This document shows positions 1 to 11,500 of a DNA stretch of 64,000 bases, in pieces. A model generated the notes under the pieces. It was not told where the DNA came from and did no database searches. It saw only the letters and a list, made by a program, of their open reading frames with translations. The position numbers and the translations under genes are program-made. The stretch is from the NCBI RefSeq assembly GCF_001625305.1, contig NW_017804353.1, forward strand, positions 2,630,886 to 2,694,885, read 5' to 3'. The DNA is from Branchiostoma belcheri (Eukaryota; Chordata; Leptocardii; Amphioxiformes; Branchiostomatidae). The number at the start of each line of letters is the position of its first letter. Position 1 is the stretch's first letter.

Positions 1-40
1 GGTTCAGATGATCAGCGATGTGCTTTCACGGCAAATGCTT

Positions 41-42
<2 letters not shown>

Positions 43-78
<36 letters not shown>

Positions 79-95
79 ACACACACACACACATA

Positions 96-130
<35 letters not shown>
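43..130. repeat. (AC)n dinucleotide repeat
   Basis: Nearly pure CA repeat with single-base interruptions (ACATAC). Open frames here encode only His-Thr or Cys-Val strings and are not genes. Confidence 0.95.
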
Positions 131-132
<2 letters not shown>

Positions 133-2390
133 TTGAGGCAAGAATACAGGTGTCACCTGGTGTAAACGATTGTGCGAATGTGCCGAAAATAAAAGACGGG
201 CACTTTTTCACTAGAAAGAACGTCGCCAACGAGAAACAATGCCGCTAACCGTTTGTGACTGAAAAGATCAGAGAGGTCATTTTGGTGACAGAAATTTGGA
301 TACAGTTTCCATGACTCCGTCATTTCGGCATGTTCGCTGCCCGCCAGCCGCCGGTGCTCAGGATACCTGACTCCGCTGGACGGGCAGGGAAGTCGGTCCT
401 GTCGTCTGTATGATTCATGCGGGCACTGGCCTCCTGAAGGGCTGCTGACGACAAGCTAGACACGGCCGCTGGGAACTTAGAACCATTTATTTATTTGTTG
501 CCATTTATTTCTCTCATATTTAACTACGGTTCGTAGCCCAGGTTAGTGGTGTGATCACTGCTCTACAGTGGGTCCTGAGACACAAATAACACGAAGTTCG
601 TACAGTTACATACAAACAAGCACATTCCATGTACCATGAATAATAGAAAATATAATAACAAAAGGCTTTCAATCCTAAAACCTAAAACCAGGTTTTAAGT
701 CAAAAGCCCCAATCATCAGGGCACCTTGCCACCTTAACTTATCAATTTTGCCATGATGCTTCTTTGTGATGTCGGTCTTGTCGGACATGATTACCAGGGG
801 TACCGACTGGCCCGCTACACCTGCATCTGCGTACTTGCATGGCAGACATTCCCGCCATTCTGTCCCGCGGAGGTTTGGCGCGAAACTCGCCGATCCAGTC
901 TTGTCTGTCTGGCCCCGCAGCGTGGCTTCTTGTAAGATATTACTCGCTACTCAGAAAGCAGCACATAAGATGGCGTTTTGATTTTGTATGACAGGTACAC
1001 AGTCCTGTCGTATCCAGGGCCGTGCTTTATCCAGAGCCATGCTCAGGCACGATTCTGCATAGTCCACGCGTATCCAGAACCTTGCCTGATTCTAACCCCT
1101 AAAACATTCAGACATAGGACTAGATAAGCTTCTTCTCCGCATTACTCGCTACTCGAAGCCGGATCAAAGCGTATCAATTCGGCTCGATCTGGACAATTTT
1201 ATCCTAGTGGGAATGGTGCCACAGTCAAACCTGTACAGGTGATCACCCCTACATAGGAACCACCTTAAAAGCTCGCTAGTAATTTTTCTGTTGACCCACG
1301 CATTAAAAAGCCTGTCTGTCTATAGTGACCACCTGTCCGCATAGATCAGATTTTTTGGTCCCCTAGCTAGCCTGTAGGACTAAGTGATTTTCTTGGAATT
1401 GGACAAAGTAAACTGTACTTCTTTAAAAATCGGCACATAAAAGTTTCTTAAATAAACTCTTAAGCCCAAAGTAGAAACAATATCTGTACAGCACACACTG
1501 CTTGTAAAAACAGTTTAAGTTTAACTGTACTAGGCCATCATCTTTGCTTGACAATTGCTGCTGAATTGCAACTAAAATCAGTCAACGAAAGTTAGATTAT
1601 TTCTAGGATTCCCCTACTATTTATATCCCATCAATGCCAGATGATGTCACAGAGAGCAGGCAGTCACATGTGTTTTCTCTTAAGATATAATAGTTCAATT
1701 TAGAAGTGATAAAAGTAGCAGAGCTGACGGCAGGACCGTTCATAATTAAGTCTTCCACGTAAAACGACTTGCAATTAAAACTGCTGACCTGTTTCTGAAC
1801 GAAAACTCGCCGTTTATAATTTTTACCATAGTTGACAGTAAAATTTGGCAGGACAGACACAACTGTATGCACTTGTGCCAGAAGTTCCACCGCTGATGTC
1901 GAAAAATAGTTGGCACTCGTAAAAACACCTCCACATAAGAAAAGTAGGACCACCCAAAGTAGAAGATAGGAAATATTGAGTAAGCTAAGAGGCCCGTTAC
2001 GTATTTGGAGGAAATATAATCTACATAACTTTCCGAAGCATGCTTTTCATTGTAATAGAACAGGTTGCAAAAGGATCTCCGTTTGAATCCTTATGTTTCT
2101 CTGGGGACCCACTTTTGCACGTTTGATACTTGGTGCTTTGGTTGAATGTAAACTTTCTTTTCATGACATACTTTCACAGTGATTGTTGCAGTAACCCCTC
2201 TACTCAGCAGATGTTACTGTTTGATTGGAGTTGATGAATTTTTCACTTATCGTGCCAAATGCCAATTTAGCAGTGTTGCTCTTTTCTTACCCTGTGCCAA
2301 ACTTATCACAGTGCCTGTGGAGTACGTAATAAATGTATAAGATAAAACGCAATCGCGTGCATGAATATGTGAGGCAGCAAACGCGCGCCA
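131..2390. other. Non-coding stretch, no gene seen
   Basis: No frame shows a recognisable protein and no splice-consistent exon was found. It holds a copy of a dispersed palindromic repeat built from TATCCAGAACC and its complement (about 1017-1090) and an isolated AAGATGGCG motif (967-975) not next to a known gene. It probably lies in an intron or upstream region of the Prrx gene. Confidence 0.6.
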
Positions 2391-2391
2391 G

Positions 2392-2410
2392 TGTGTGTTC
2401 GTGTGTGTGT

Positions 2411-2468
<58 letters not shown>
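2392..2468. repeat. (GT)n dinucleotide repeat
   Basis: GT repeat interrupted twice by TTC near its 5' end and uninterrupted afterwards. Confidence 0.95.
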
Positions 2469-2489
2469 ACTAGTGTCGAGTGTATGGGT

Positions 2490-2960
2490 AGTCAGGGATG
2501 TGTACTATTGTAGAGGTAGTCGAGAATGTGTAAATCTGTAATGCTGTACAGGTAGTCAGCTAGGGGTGTGTACTACTATATACAGGTAGTCGGGAATGTG
2601 TACTGCTGTACAGGCACCACTATGGTATATATGCGCCCAGCAGGCACGTGGACCTGTGTTTTGGGGTGGGGTGGGGAAGGCCTAGGATGGGGGTAGGGGT
2701 GTACTCGTGCACAGTACTAAGTGTACAGGTAGTTGCACTATTAGCGTACCAGGTAGCCAGCAGCTTGTGTACTACATATGCGCCCAGCAGGTGAGAGGAC
2801 TTGTGTTTTTGGGCGGGTTGGGGTAGGGGTAGTCGGGGGCCATAGCTCATAGTCCTGTAGTAGTACACAGTACTTATGATGTACAGGTAGTCGAGAGTGA
2901 ATACTACTGTACAGGTAGCCAGCAGCGTGTGTACTACATATGCGCCCAGCAGGCGGCCTG
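2490..2960. repeat. Degenerate minisatellite
   Basis: Recurring diverged blocks: TACAGGTAGTC followed by GGGAATGTGTACT-like sequence (several copies), TATGCGCCCAGCAGG (three copies, near 2629, 2777 and 2939), and two GGGTAGGGGT stretches. It reads as a compound old tandem array with no coding potential. Confidence 0.7.
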
Positions 2961-2989
2961 TCACTGCCGCGTCCATCCATCTCACGCCG

Positions 2990-4203
2990 CCCCGCGCCCG
3001 CTAATTCCCCTCAGACGCCACCGGGCCAAGCCGTAACCGCCGATATTGGAACATAACGAGGCCCACATGTTTCCCTGGTAACGGGACACCAGAAGTTGTG
3101 CCGCGGCGTAATTGAAAGTTGTTGCCCGGGGATAAATGTTTAACGAACTGGGGGAAGAGGTCGGGCTAGTCGGGCGAGGCGGGCGTCGGGGTCCCGCGAT
3201 TGGCGCCAATGAAAGGCGAATTAAAGGCAGGGGAAGGAGTCCCGGCTGGCAGGTTTTACGGATGCGTGTCCTGACGATTTGATGGGGTCTCCTGCTCTTA
3301 ATTAACGGACGCACAGCTTAGATCGTCTGTCTGACTCCCACGCACGACATGGGTAACCAGGTGGCGTGACCTCTGACCCGCCGTCCCGATGGCCGGACAG
3401 GCGAGATAACAGGTTGTTATGGAGCGGCGTTCTGCAGACGATTTCTGTTTTTCTGACGAAAAATCGCGCGAGAAATCGTAACAGGTGCCGATTTACAAGC
3501 ACTTAACCTCCCATCCTGTTTCAGTCAGGGAATATTACGTGTAATATAACGTTAGAAGCATACAGGACATAGGTCAGTGTCTAAGTTATGATATAACGAT
3601 AAACTTTAGAAGTGAGTCAAGGTTGTTGTTGATAGTCATCCTTAAATAACACCAGCTGCTAGTGATAATCTACTTTGTCAGATTTCGGCGATATCCTTTT
3701 GGCTGATCTCTAACCTTCACAGATTATCCGAACATTGATTGATAGTTTCAGTGACTCACCTCCTCTCACGTCAAGCTTCGCTGAGAACAGGATAGTAATA
3801 GGGCTATCTTATCACATGGCAAACGTCATAGAAATAGAAAGACTATGAAAAAACACATTGACAAGGTAGCCCGACCTCTAAATTGTCAATTTAGTCCGAA
3901 ATTCCAGAACTGTAAAGGCAAAACGTTTCTATACTATACCGACCAAAACAAACTCACCACAACTTGAATGGTTGGTTCTGATTCATACTGCAGATACAAT
4001 TCATATCAATAGCATACGCAAATAGTTTCCATTATTTTTTTTTTCACATTTTTTTCTGCTTTGTTGTCTTTTATATAATACTTTTCGTTCCATAACGCAT
4101 AAGACTCCCCGGCAGGGCCCCGCTTTGGAAATGTGACCTCAGCATCACGTATAACAACTGCATTGGACACCTTTAACGTTTTGTATGTTTGTCGTCTGCC
4201 CAG
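2990..4203. other. Prrx homeodomain intron, GC-rich part
   Basis: This is the 3' part of the intron that ends at the Prrx exon. Bases 2990-3500 are clearly more GC-rich and less repetitive than the flanks and contain AT-core homeodomain-type sites (CTAATT near 3000, TTAATTAA near 3298). A regulatory role is inference from composition only. From 3500 to 4200 nothing was recognised. Confidence 0.35.
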
Positions 4204-4911
4204 GTGTGGTTCCAGAACCGGAGAGCGAAGTTCCGGCGGAACGAGCGAACTCTGCTGCAGACGCGCAACGGGCTGCTCAGGCAGGTCCACCCCGAGGGCG
4301 TGTCCATCGAGCAGCCGATCGCGCCCCGACCCACGCCGATCGCGCCCGATTACCTCAGGTAAGAACCGATCTCTCTCGACCAAGGTCGATCACTCCCCAA
4401 CCAATACCGATCACTCCCCGACCAATGCCGATCACTCTCCGACCAATGCCGATCGCATCACGACCAACGCCGATCGCTGCCCGACAAATACCGATCGCTC
4501 CCGATTACCTCAGGTAAGACCCGATCACGCCCGACGCTCGCTCCCAATGCCGATCGTACCCCGACCGAGGCCGATCGCTCACGACTACCTGGGGAAAGTT
4601 ATGGCGTATTTTTTAGCTTTAAAATGACGAATCTAAAATTAACGCTTTTTAGCCTTCTGCACAGCTCGATCGTAACGCTTAAACCGATTTTAAGATCTTA
4701 AGATTAAAAAAAAAAATCTCGTCAATTTGTTGTGTTTTTCAGCTGGTCGTCGCCGACGTCGCCGTACAACCCGATCGTGTCCCACGCCAGCGTAGTGCCG
4801 TCCACCTGCTCCATCACACCTGGCCAGAACGTCCACGTCGGCTCCAGCATCGCCAACCTGCGCCTGCGCGCCAAGGAGTACAGCCTGCAGCACGGCTCCA
4901 TCACCGCCTGA
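4204..4911 (+). CDS. Prrx: Prrx paired-related homeobox protein, last two coding exons
   Basis: These exons encode the C-terminal part of a paired-related homeodomain transcription factor (nuclear, DNA-binding). Exon 4204-4358 follows a CAG acceptor and opens at homeodomain residue 47 with VWFQNRRAKFRRNER, i.e. recognition helix 3 with Gln at position 50. It continues through EQPIAPRPTPIAPDYL, which matches the vertebrate PRRX motif EQPIVPRPAPRPTDYL, and ends in phase 2 at a GTAAGA donor. Exon 4743-4911 completes a Ser codon and encodes the OAR domain, SSIANLRLRAKEYSLQ, before a TGA. The intron at homeodomain position 46/47 is the classic paired-class position. The start and most of the homeodomain lie upstream of the window. 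In vertebrates PRRX1/2 act in mesenchyme; that role here is inferred. The assignment as Prrx rather than another paired-like gene rests on the PRRX-specific C-terminal motifs. Confidence 0.9.
4315..4590 (+). repeat. 21-bp minisatellite seeded by the Prrx exon
   Basis: Units of 21 bases of the form CCGATCrCnCCCCGACCAAy run from inside the coding exon (where two units encode PIAPRPT and PIAPDYL) across the splice donor and about 230 bases into the intron. The exon end, GATTACCTCAGGTAAGA, recurs once more at about 4503-4519, so a second copy of the donor exists inside the array. Confidence 0.85.
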
Positions 4912-4945
4912 GGGCGCTGCTGCAACACCTGTAGTTTTATTTTAT

Positions 4946-5199
4946 AAGCAAGTCGGCAGAACGTACTGCGCCTGCGCATAACCCAGGATTTTCACGGTTT
5001 TCGTTGGATTTTTAGTCAACGTTGCATCAGAATTTTCTCTGTTGCAGACGATAACTTTTACGACATAACATTTGAAAACTACTGTCGGAATGCTAACCTT
5101 ATATGAGCAAATACAACCTTATATGAGACATTCTGCCGAAGTGCTATGTTCAATACATTACGGTTTTGCGCAGGTGCAGTACGTTCTGCCGACGTGCTT
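4946..5199. mobile_element. MITE-like foldback element in Prrx 3' UTR
   Basis: Terminal inverted repeats of about 35 bases (AAGCAAGTCGGCAGAACG on the left, its near complement on the right) bound a 254-base insert. It is flanked by a perfect 7-base direct repeat ATTTTAT (4939-4945 and 5200-5206), a plausible target-site duplication. No coding sequence. It starts 35 bases after the Prrx stop codon, so it is probably transcribed in the 3' UTR. Confidence 0.75.
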
Positions 5200-5206
5200 A
5201 TTTTAT

Positions 5207-6184
5207 AGCTTTTAGAAAAGGACAAACGACGATTCAAATTTGTCAAGCTCGAAAGGTATTAAAGTAATATGCTTAATTAAGAGTACTACTTTGTTTAGAT
5301 ATTGAAGTGGATATTTTCAGTGTAAATTGTTTTATATCCTTTTATTATAGACGTAAGGTGTACATGTACATGAACTATCAAAGAATATGTACTGCTAATT
5401 ATGTTTAAGTGCTATCTTTGCTTAATCGGGGAGCGTTATTTTGATTCTACAACACGACATCATTATGTGTGCTGGTAGTACAAACTATTTGGAGTATAAT
5501 TAATTTGCCAGTGTGGATTAATAATTCTTTCTCTCGAAGACAGACGACGATAAAGCCGAATATAATATTTGCCCTCTCTGCTTGGAGATTTGGGTTAATC
5601 CTGCCTTACAATTTTATATGTCATCAAAATGAAGTTGGCGAATATTCCTGAATTAACAAATTGAGCTATAAAAGCGTTGTGGAATGGTAAAAGGTAATAT
5701 TAAAACGATAGCCGGGAACCGTGAATCATTTCTTGTAATTACCCCGAACAGTGCCCTATTCAGACGTTATGTAATAAATATCTTAATTATGGCATTCCGT
5801 GTTCGTTCTAACTGAGAACACATTTTGTAGGTTGGAAGATGCTATGTTTGTATCTGTAGCTGCTGGAATCTAAAGCCTAAAGTTCGATCACTATAATGAA
5901 GCTGATTAAGATGTTTTAATCTTTATTCATTTGTATTTTGAATAAATTTTTGTGCTACTTATTGTGAATCTTTGATTATCAGAAGTCTGACAATTACTGG
6001 GATATATGTTAAATTGTATATCATTTTCCAGAAAGTTACACAATTGTCTATTAATTCTACACATATTCTTAGAAACATCTCGTTAGAAATCATTGCACTT
6101 TTCGAATATGACCACAATGAAGGAAATTTCAAGATACATGTACAGTGTCAACACCACTAATAGCTCCAACGACGGTCACTGAAT
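5207..6184 (+). other. Prrx 3' UTR and following intergenic DNA
   Basis: AT-rich sequence without a plausible exon. Possible polyadenylation signals AATAAA at 5773-5778 and 5941-5946 would give a 3' UTR of roughly 0.9-1.0 kb. Confidence 0.4.
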
Positions 6185-6255
6185 GTTAGCCTGGCTACCA
6201 TACGGATTTTTGCTCTGCAACGCTGGAAAAAGATCATGATGGTACCCAGGCTAAC
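6185..6255. repeat. Short foldback element, 17-bp inverted ends
   Basis: GTTAGCCTGGCTACCAT at the left end and ATGGTACCCAGGCTAAC at the right end are inverted copies with one mismatch, enclosing 37 bases. Confidence 0.7.
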
Positions 6256-6994
6256 TGAATGTGATGCCAGGCCTTTCGATAGTCTTCGATGGTAGAACAC
6301 GTGACACTAGTGCAAGTACTAGTAGAAATACACTGTGCAGCTACAGCATGATCCATAGATAATCTTTGGAACCGCGGGATACACTTTACCTGATCTGACC
6401 ACGCCAGGCCAGGCCACCCAAACCCGCTGCACTCCGCACATGTCCTCCCACAGAGCCAGAAATCCCGGTAATTTCCCGCCCTCGGTCCGTGGATCCCGTG
6501 GTTCTGACCTCGCGGTGTTTTCTCTCAAACTTGTAACACTGAGGTTAAACTGTTTGAGTGGCTATTACCTGCCTGTCCCCGGGGCAGTAGCATCCTAATA
6601 GCTGTGGTGACTGTTGAATCTAGCCTCCCACTTGTGGCAAAATTACCGAAAACGCTACAAGAATGTCACCGTTTTCGGCAATTTTGCCACAAAGAGGACC
6701 CTAGTTTTACTCTGAGTAGAGAGGACTCTAGTTTTACTCTGAGTAGGCTCATCGAACATCATCATGACGGCCTGGTTGTGTGGATACTAATAGTAAAATA
6801 CGGTCGCGTTGTGGTGAGTATTTAGTATAGGGATCTGAACATTGGAAGCTGGGTTACCCAGAAACCATGGAAACCGGGACGAAACGGATCAGCGAGAAGT
6901 CGACGGGAAATGTCGGGGTATCCTTTCGGAAAGTTGTGCCGTCATCCTTACATCTGCTTATCGCTCCTCGCCATTCTCCCATCCGGAGAAAACG

Positions 6995-7156
6995 TAATCT
7001 CCGCCAAGCAGATCCTAGGGTGGCATAATACAGTTTCAAATTGGCCAGGCAGTATCCATTGGCCAGAGAGGGTCCAATATGCCACCGTGGCCAATGTATA
7101 CTGCCTGACCAATTTGATACTGTCTTATGCCACCCTGAGGATCTGCTTGGAGATTA
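6995..7156. mobile_element. TA-flanked MITE, copy 1
   Basis: Ends are TAATCTCC(GC)CAAGCAGATC and its inverted copy GATCTGCTTGGAGATTA. Inside, CAAATTGGCCAGGCAGTAT and its inverted copy make the whole element fold back. Both ends carry TA, as expected for Tc1/mariner-type target duplication. A second copy with the same ends is at 21473-21629. Confidence 0.75.
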
Positions 7157-7164
7157 GAGCAAAT

Positions 7165-7370
7165 TGGCAGCCACTTCTTACACCTGCTTAGATTTTACTC
7201 ACCTTTCCCCCGTCTGGAGTGCAATGACAGCCCCTCCTTACATCTGCTTGACGCTCCTTCATCATTCCCGCATCTGGCCTGCCCTGACAGCCCCTCCCTA
7301 CATCTACTTGGTTCTTATTCATCATTCCCCCATCTGGCCTGCCCTGACAGCCCATCCGTCTCGTGCCACC
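7165..7370. repeat. About 63-bp tandem repeat
   Basis: Three units containing CTGGCCTGCCCTGACAGCC and TACATCTGCTTG-like blocks, with a diverged unit near 6930-6990. The open frames show a 21-residue period and are not coding. From 7370 to 8567 there is a GC-rich patch (7370-7560) followed by ordinary AT-rich sequence in which I see no gene. Confidence 0.65.
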
Positions 7371-8567
7371 CCCTCCCGAGCCTGTTTTCGGCCGCCCCAG
7401 ACATTTTAGCATCACGTTTCATCCCCTAATCCGCCGCAGAGCGGGGCAAATTGGAAAAGAAAAACGAGGTCGTGCCCGGCCGATGGGCGCCCGGCGGGGG
7501 ATGGGGGAGGGGGGCGCTGCCACACGCCTCTAGTGTCCCTCCCCCTGGCCGGGTAAATGTTCAGGTCTTACGATAAGGTGGAATGTTATGGGAAATGCCC
7601 TTTTGGCATCGGCTTTGTTGGTTAATATGAAACAACAGAAAAGAGGGGGGGGGGAGAGAAGACAGGCAGACAGAAAGGAAGAAGTTGGGTGAACATACCG
7701 TAAACTAAGTGTATGTTATAGCCTTTCGATCAAAGTGCAAGGCTTAAACTTGGTCAGGATATTGCTGCTCATGATCAAGCCCACAGCATGCTTTATGCGA
7801 CCCCTAGCGTCGTGTTAATGAAATCCAGGATCTATGACATGTCACTGATGTAGATCATACTACTAGATACTAATAGCTTCGAGTTCAAATGTAAGACAAA
7901 TACATGTTTTTCAGGTACCTTTTAGCACTGTCGAGACAATAGTAGATTGGGCAACTCTAGACACGATTCAGAACAGAAAACGATAAAAAAAACGTCTGTC
8001 TGGTGGGAACCCTGATGTCACGTTGTTATTGCTAATAAATAATAGATACAGGACGAGCCTCCTTTTATCAGAAATACAATCGCGTATTGCGTTTCCCTTT
8101 GTGCGGTCGTGCATCGTCTTCTGACTGTTTGGTTGAGCGAGTAATCCGTCTGGTCACCTGGCGAAATTGATTCCTTTGTACCTGGATCTGTTCCGATATT
8201 CACACACAGGTGACGGACATTCGTATCAATTCAGCCATAGGAAGACACGATTTCATGGCTTAATTTCCGTACATCATTCAACATTCTTCTTAACAATGGC
8301 TTTTAAAGGAAAATATATCACAATGGGCTTTCGTAAAGTATTATTAACCAGCTTCTGTGTGTGTGTGTATAAACCAGAGGTATCGTTTGACGACATCTAT
8401 AGAAAGGCAACATCATTTTAGCGCCATTTCCTACAACTGAGGTAGATAGTACATCAACACATCGCGTTTAAAATGCACAGTAAAAAGGGTACCATGGCCA
8501 CGTTGGAAGGTTGATATACTAGTATTTGAGAACGTTGCTGAAAAGACTGGTCTTTCATCCAGACGCC

Positions 8568-11500
8568 ATGCCGCCAGGTTTTGCCGTGAAGTTCTTACTC
8601 CTGTGTACGTGTGTCCGGGCAGTGAGGTGAGTGTATTTTATCCACACACAAAGAGCATAATATAAAGGGACTTCCGTCTTGAGAAATGAGGGTGGCACTT
8701 TGGTTATAACCGTAGGCATCGTTTTGGATGGATACACAAAAGTAATTTCAATGACTTTAACTTGGTAATTACAAGGCACTATATAAGTATGTCACTAGTT
8801 AGGTTTAGCTATAGTTACAATAATGGTTTATAGGTTCTATGTAATATTTTTTTCTTATGTATTTTATACTGTAAGGATCTAGGGTTGTCTCCTGTGAATG
8901 ATATACGTGTACTGTAATTAATTTATTCATATAGGTATGATACTGAGGAGGAAGGTTTATTGGCCATGGAGGAACAGGCCGAGAAAGAAGCGGTCAGAAA
9001 CAAGCGGCTGTACTTCCACCGAATCAATACCTACTACCTGGTAAGGTTCCTGTTGTCTCCAGATCCCCATTCGCGGCGAATGCTTTAGCCAGAACCACGC
9101 TTTATCCAAAACCATGCTTTATTCAGAAGTGCTTTATCCAGAACCATAAATTGTCAAGAACCATGCTTTATCAGTCCACAACCATGCTTTATCCAGAACC
9201 ACGCTTTATCCAGACCAGAACTATACTTTGTCAAGAACCATGCTTTATCAGTCCACAACCATGCTTTATCCAGAACCACGCTTTATCCAGACCAGAACTA
9301 TACTTTGTCAAGAACCATGCTTTATCAGTCCACAACCATGCTTTATTTAGAACCACGCATTATCCAGAACCATACTTTGTCAAGAACCATGCTTTATCAG
9401 TCCACAACCATGCTTTATTTAGAACCACGCATTATCCAGAACCATACTTTGTCAAGAACCATGCTTTATCAGTCCAGAACCATGCTTTATTTAGAACCAC
9501 GCATTATCCAGAACCATACTTTGTCAAGACAAGAACCATGCTTTATGAGTCCAGAACCATGCAGAACCTTTCCATATCCATGCGTTGTCCAGAATCATGC
9601 TTTATTATGCAATTATGCAAAACCATTCTTTTTGAAGAACCACGCTTTATCCATAGCCAATATTTCTAATGGCGTTTCTGTCGCTCTCAACAGGTGGACC
9701 ATTCCACCCAGTGCGCCCAACTCTGCCGGCTCACAGCGGACTGCAAGTCCTACCAGTACCGCCAGGGGGAGCAGCGCTGCGAGATCAACAATGCCACCAT
9801 GAGAGAGTTTCCCTCCCACAGCAAAACTCTGACAGGATGGAGCTACTACAAGCGCAACGCGATAGCTTTCTTTGTGAGTCTGTATTATGCATAATGTTAT
9901 GGAGGTTGTGTCGAATAATCGTCAGCCAAAATGGGCGCCAAACTATACTCAATATGGGCTCATTGATTATTGAAAGCAGGCTTGATGCCCGACTTTCAAA
10001 AGCTGGATTATGTAACATTTGGACGATACAAAACGTCAAAATAAGTTGAAAAGCCTCACCCTTCAGAGTGGCTGTCAATACTCCATTGCAAAAAAGCGTC
10101 ATTCAGGAGTTGGAAGTGCCAAAATATGGCGCCTCACTGGAAGCACAGCTGTCCGCCATGTTTGTTTATCATTGTGCTGAACAAAGGATTATTTGCAAGT
10201 GTTTCCGTGTATTGAATACTACGTTCCATGAACAAAGGTAAGTTAAACACATGATCTAGATGGTATATTGAATGGAGTATTAACTTTGCTTGAAAAACAC
10301 GTCGTTAACCAATTTCGGCAAGAACTTTTTTTTCAAACATGAAAAGAAAGCATTAGTGAATTCACACACACATTTTTCTGCCTTCAACCACCAGAATGTC
10401 TGATTTTAAATTATGTAGTCGTGTGACGCAAACACCTTTCCTGTAGACCGTTCATGACCGTACACGTCGAATCCCCTGTTCTATGTCGAACACGTCGAAC
10501 CCCCTGTTCTATGTCGAACACGTCGAACCCCCTGTTCTATGTCGAACACGTCGAACCCCCTGTTCTATATCGAACATCCTCCCCATATTAGGGCATCTGG
10601 AGCCCCTGCCCCCAGGAAAGCGACCCCTGTCGGAACGGCGGGATCTGCACCTCCCGTCTGCTGAAGACGCAGCAGACGGAGCCGAACCACTGCCGCCCCA
10701 CCTGCGTCTGTCCCGCCGGTTTCCATGGAGACGACTGTCAGACGGACGCGCGGGATAAAGGTACGTCATGGGGTTACGACGTTATGATGTGCCCGGATGT
10801 AGTTAAGAGAGACCAATTACGTGTGATCTGGACGCCATTGTTCCAGCCACACTCCTGTGTTGGAAGTCAATAAGTCCCTTGCCACATAATGTAATCCAAT
10901 ACCACAGGGTGTCTGCTACAGCACCAGTTACCGTGGTGACAGCCGCGTGATCCATGTTATTGACCTTACGTGTTTGGAGGAGAAGAGCAAAATTTTAAAC
11001 AAATGAGTTCTCATTCTGAGAAGGTAAACATAATGGGTAGAAATAAGTATGAAACATTGTTTTACTATACTATCTTCTTCCGCACGTGGTAATAACGTTA
11101 TAATTTATTTTTCTGTTACAGTCGGATGGAAACAGCACGGTTTATACGCCTTTAAGGTGTTCTCTGATAACGTTACGCCTAAGAGGTACAATGAGGCAAG
11201 GACTGCCTGTGCCGACGAAGGAGCAACACTCGGGATCTTGAAGGACGAAGACACGCACGACTTCGTCTTGGCCCTCAAAAACATGACGGCGCCGAGCGAG
11301 AAACTTTGGATCGGGTTGAGCGACAGTGAAGTCGAAGGTATTTTATTTATTTGTTTATCGAGATTTACCACACGTTGTCGGAAGGATTAACGATCACCTC
11401 TTCAAGAGGGTGACGATCACCTCACCTACTCTTTTCAAACGATAAGTGTGGTGGGATCTTTAACATGCTCAAGGTGTGGCTCGCCTTAAACACAGGAACC

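Larger units (their letters stand above)
8568..10760 (+). other. Mosaic gene: signal peptide, PAN-like and EGF exons
   Basis: The ATG at 8568 opens MPPGFAVKFLLLCTCVRAV, a typical hydrophobic signal peptide. Exon 2 encodes a charged helix-prone linker (EEEGLLAMEEQAEKEA). Exon 9694-9873 has spaced cysteines, a CAQLC motif and CKSYQY, resembling PAN/apple domains. Exon 10616-10760 encodes an EGF-like domain (DPCRNGGIC, then CVCPAGFHGDDC). The PAN call is the weakest of these. Confidence 0.7.

Noticed and set aside
18..248. Open frames of His-Thr or Cys-Val dipeptides over the (AC)n run
   Set aside because: Pure dinucleotide translation with no start context, homology or splice support.
4503..4520. 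Second Prrx splice donor as a functional alternative
   Set aside because: Reading past the first donor meets TAA at once (LRstop), so use of the second donor would not extend the protein.
9070..9660. CRISPR-like array
   Set aside because: Units are adjacent and grade into 18-base subunits with no unique spacers, and the genome is animal; it is a minisatellite.
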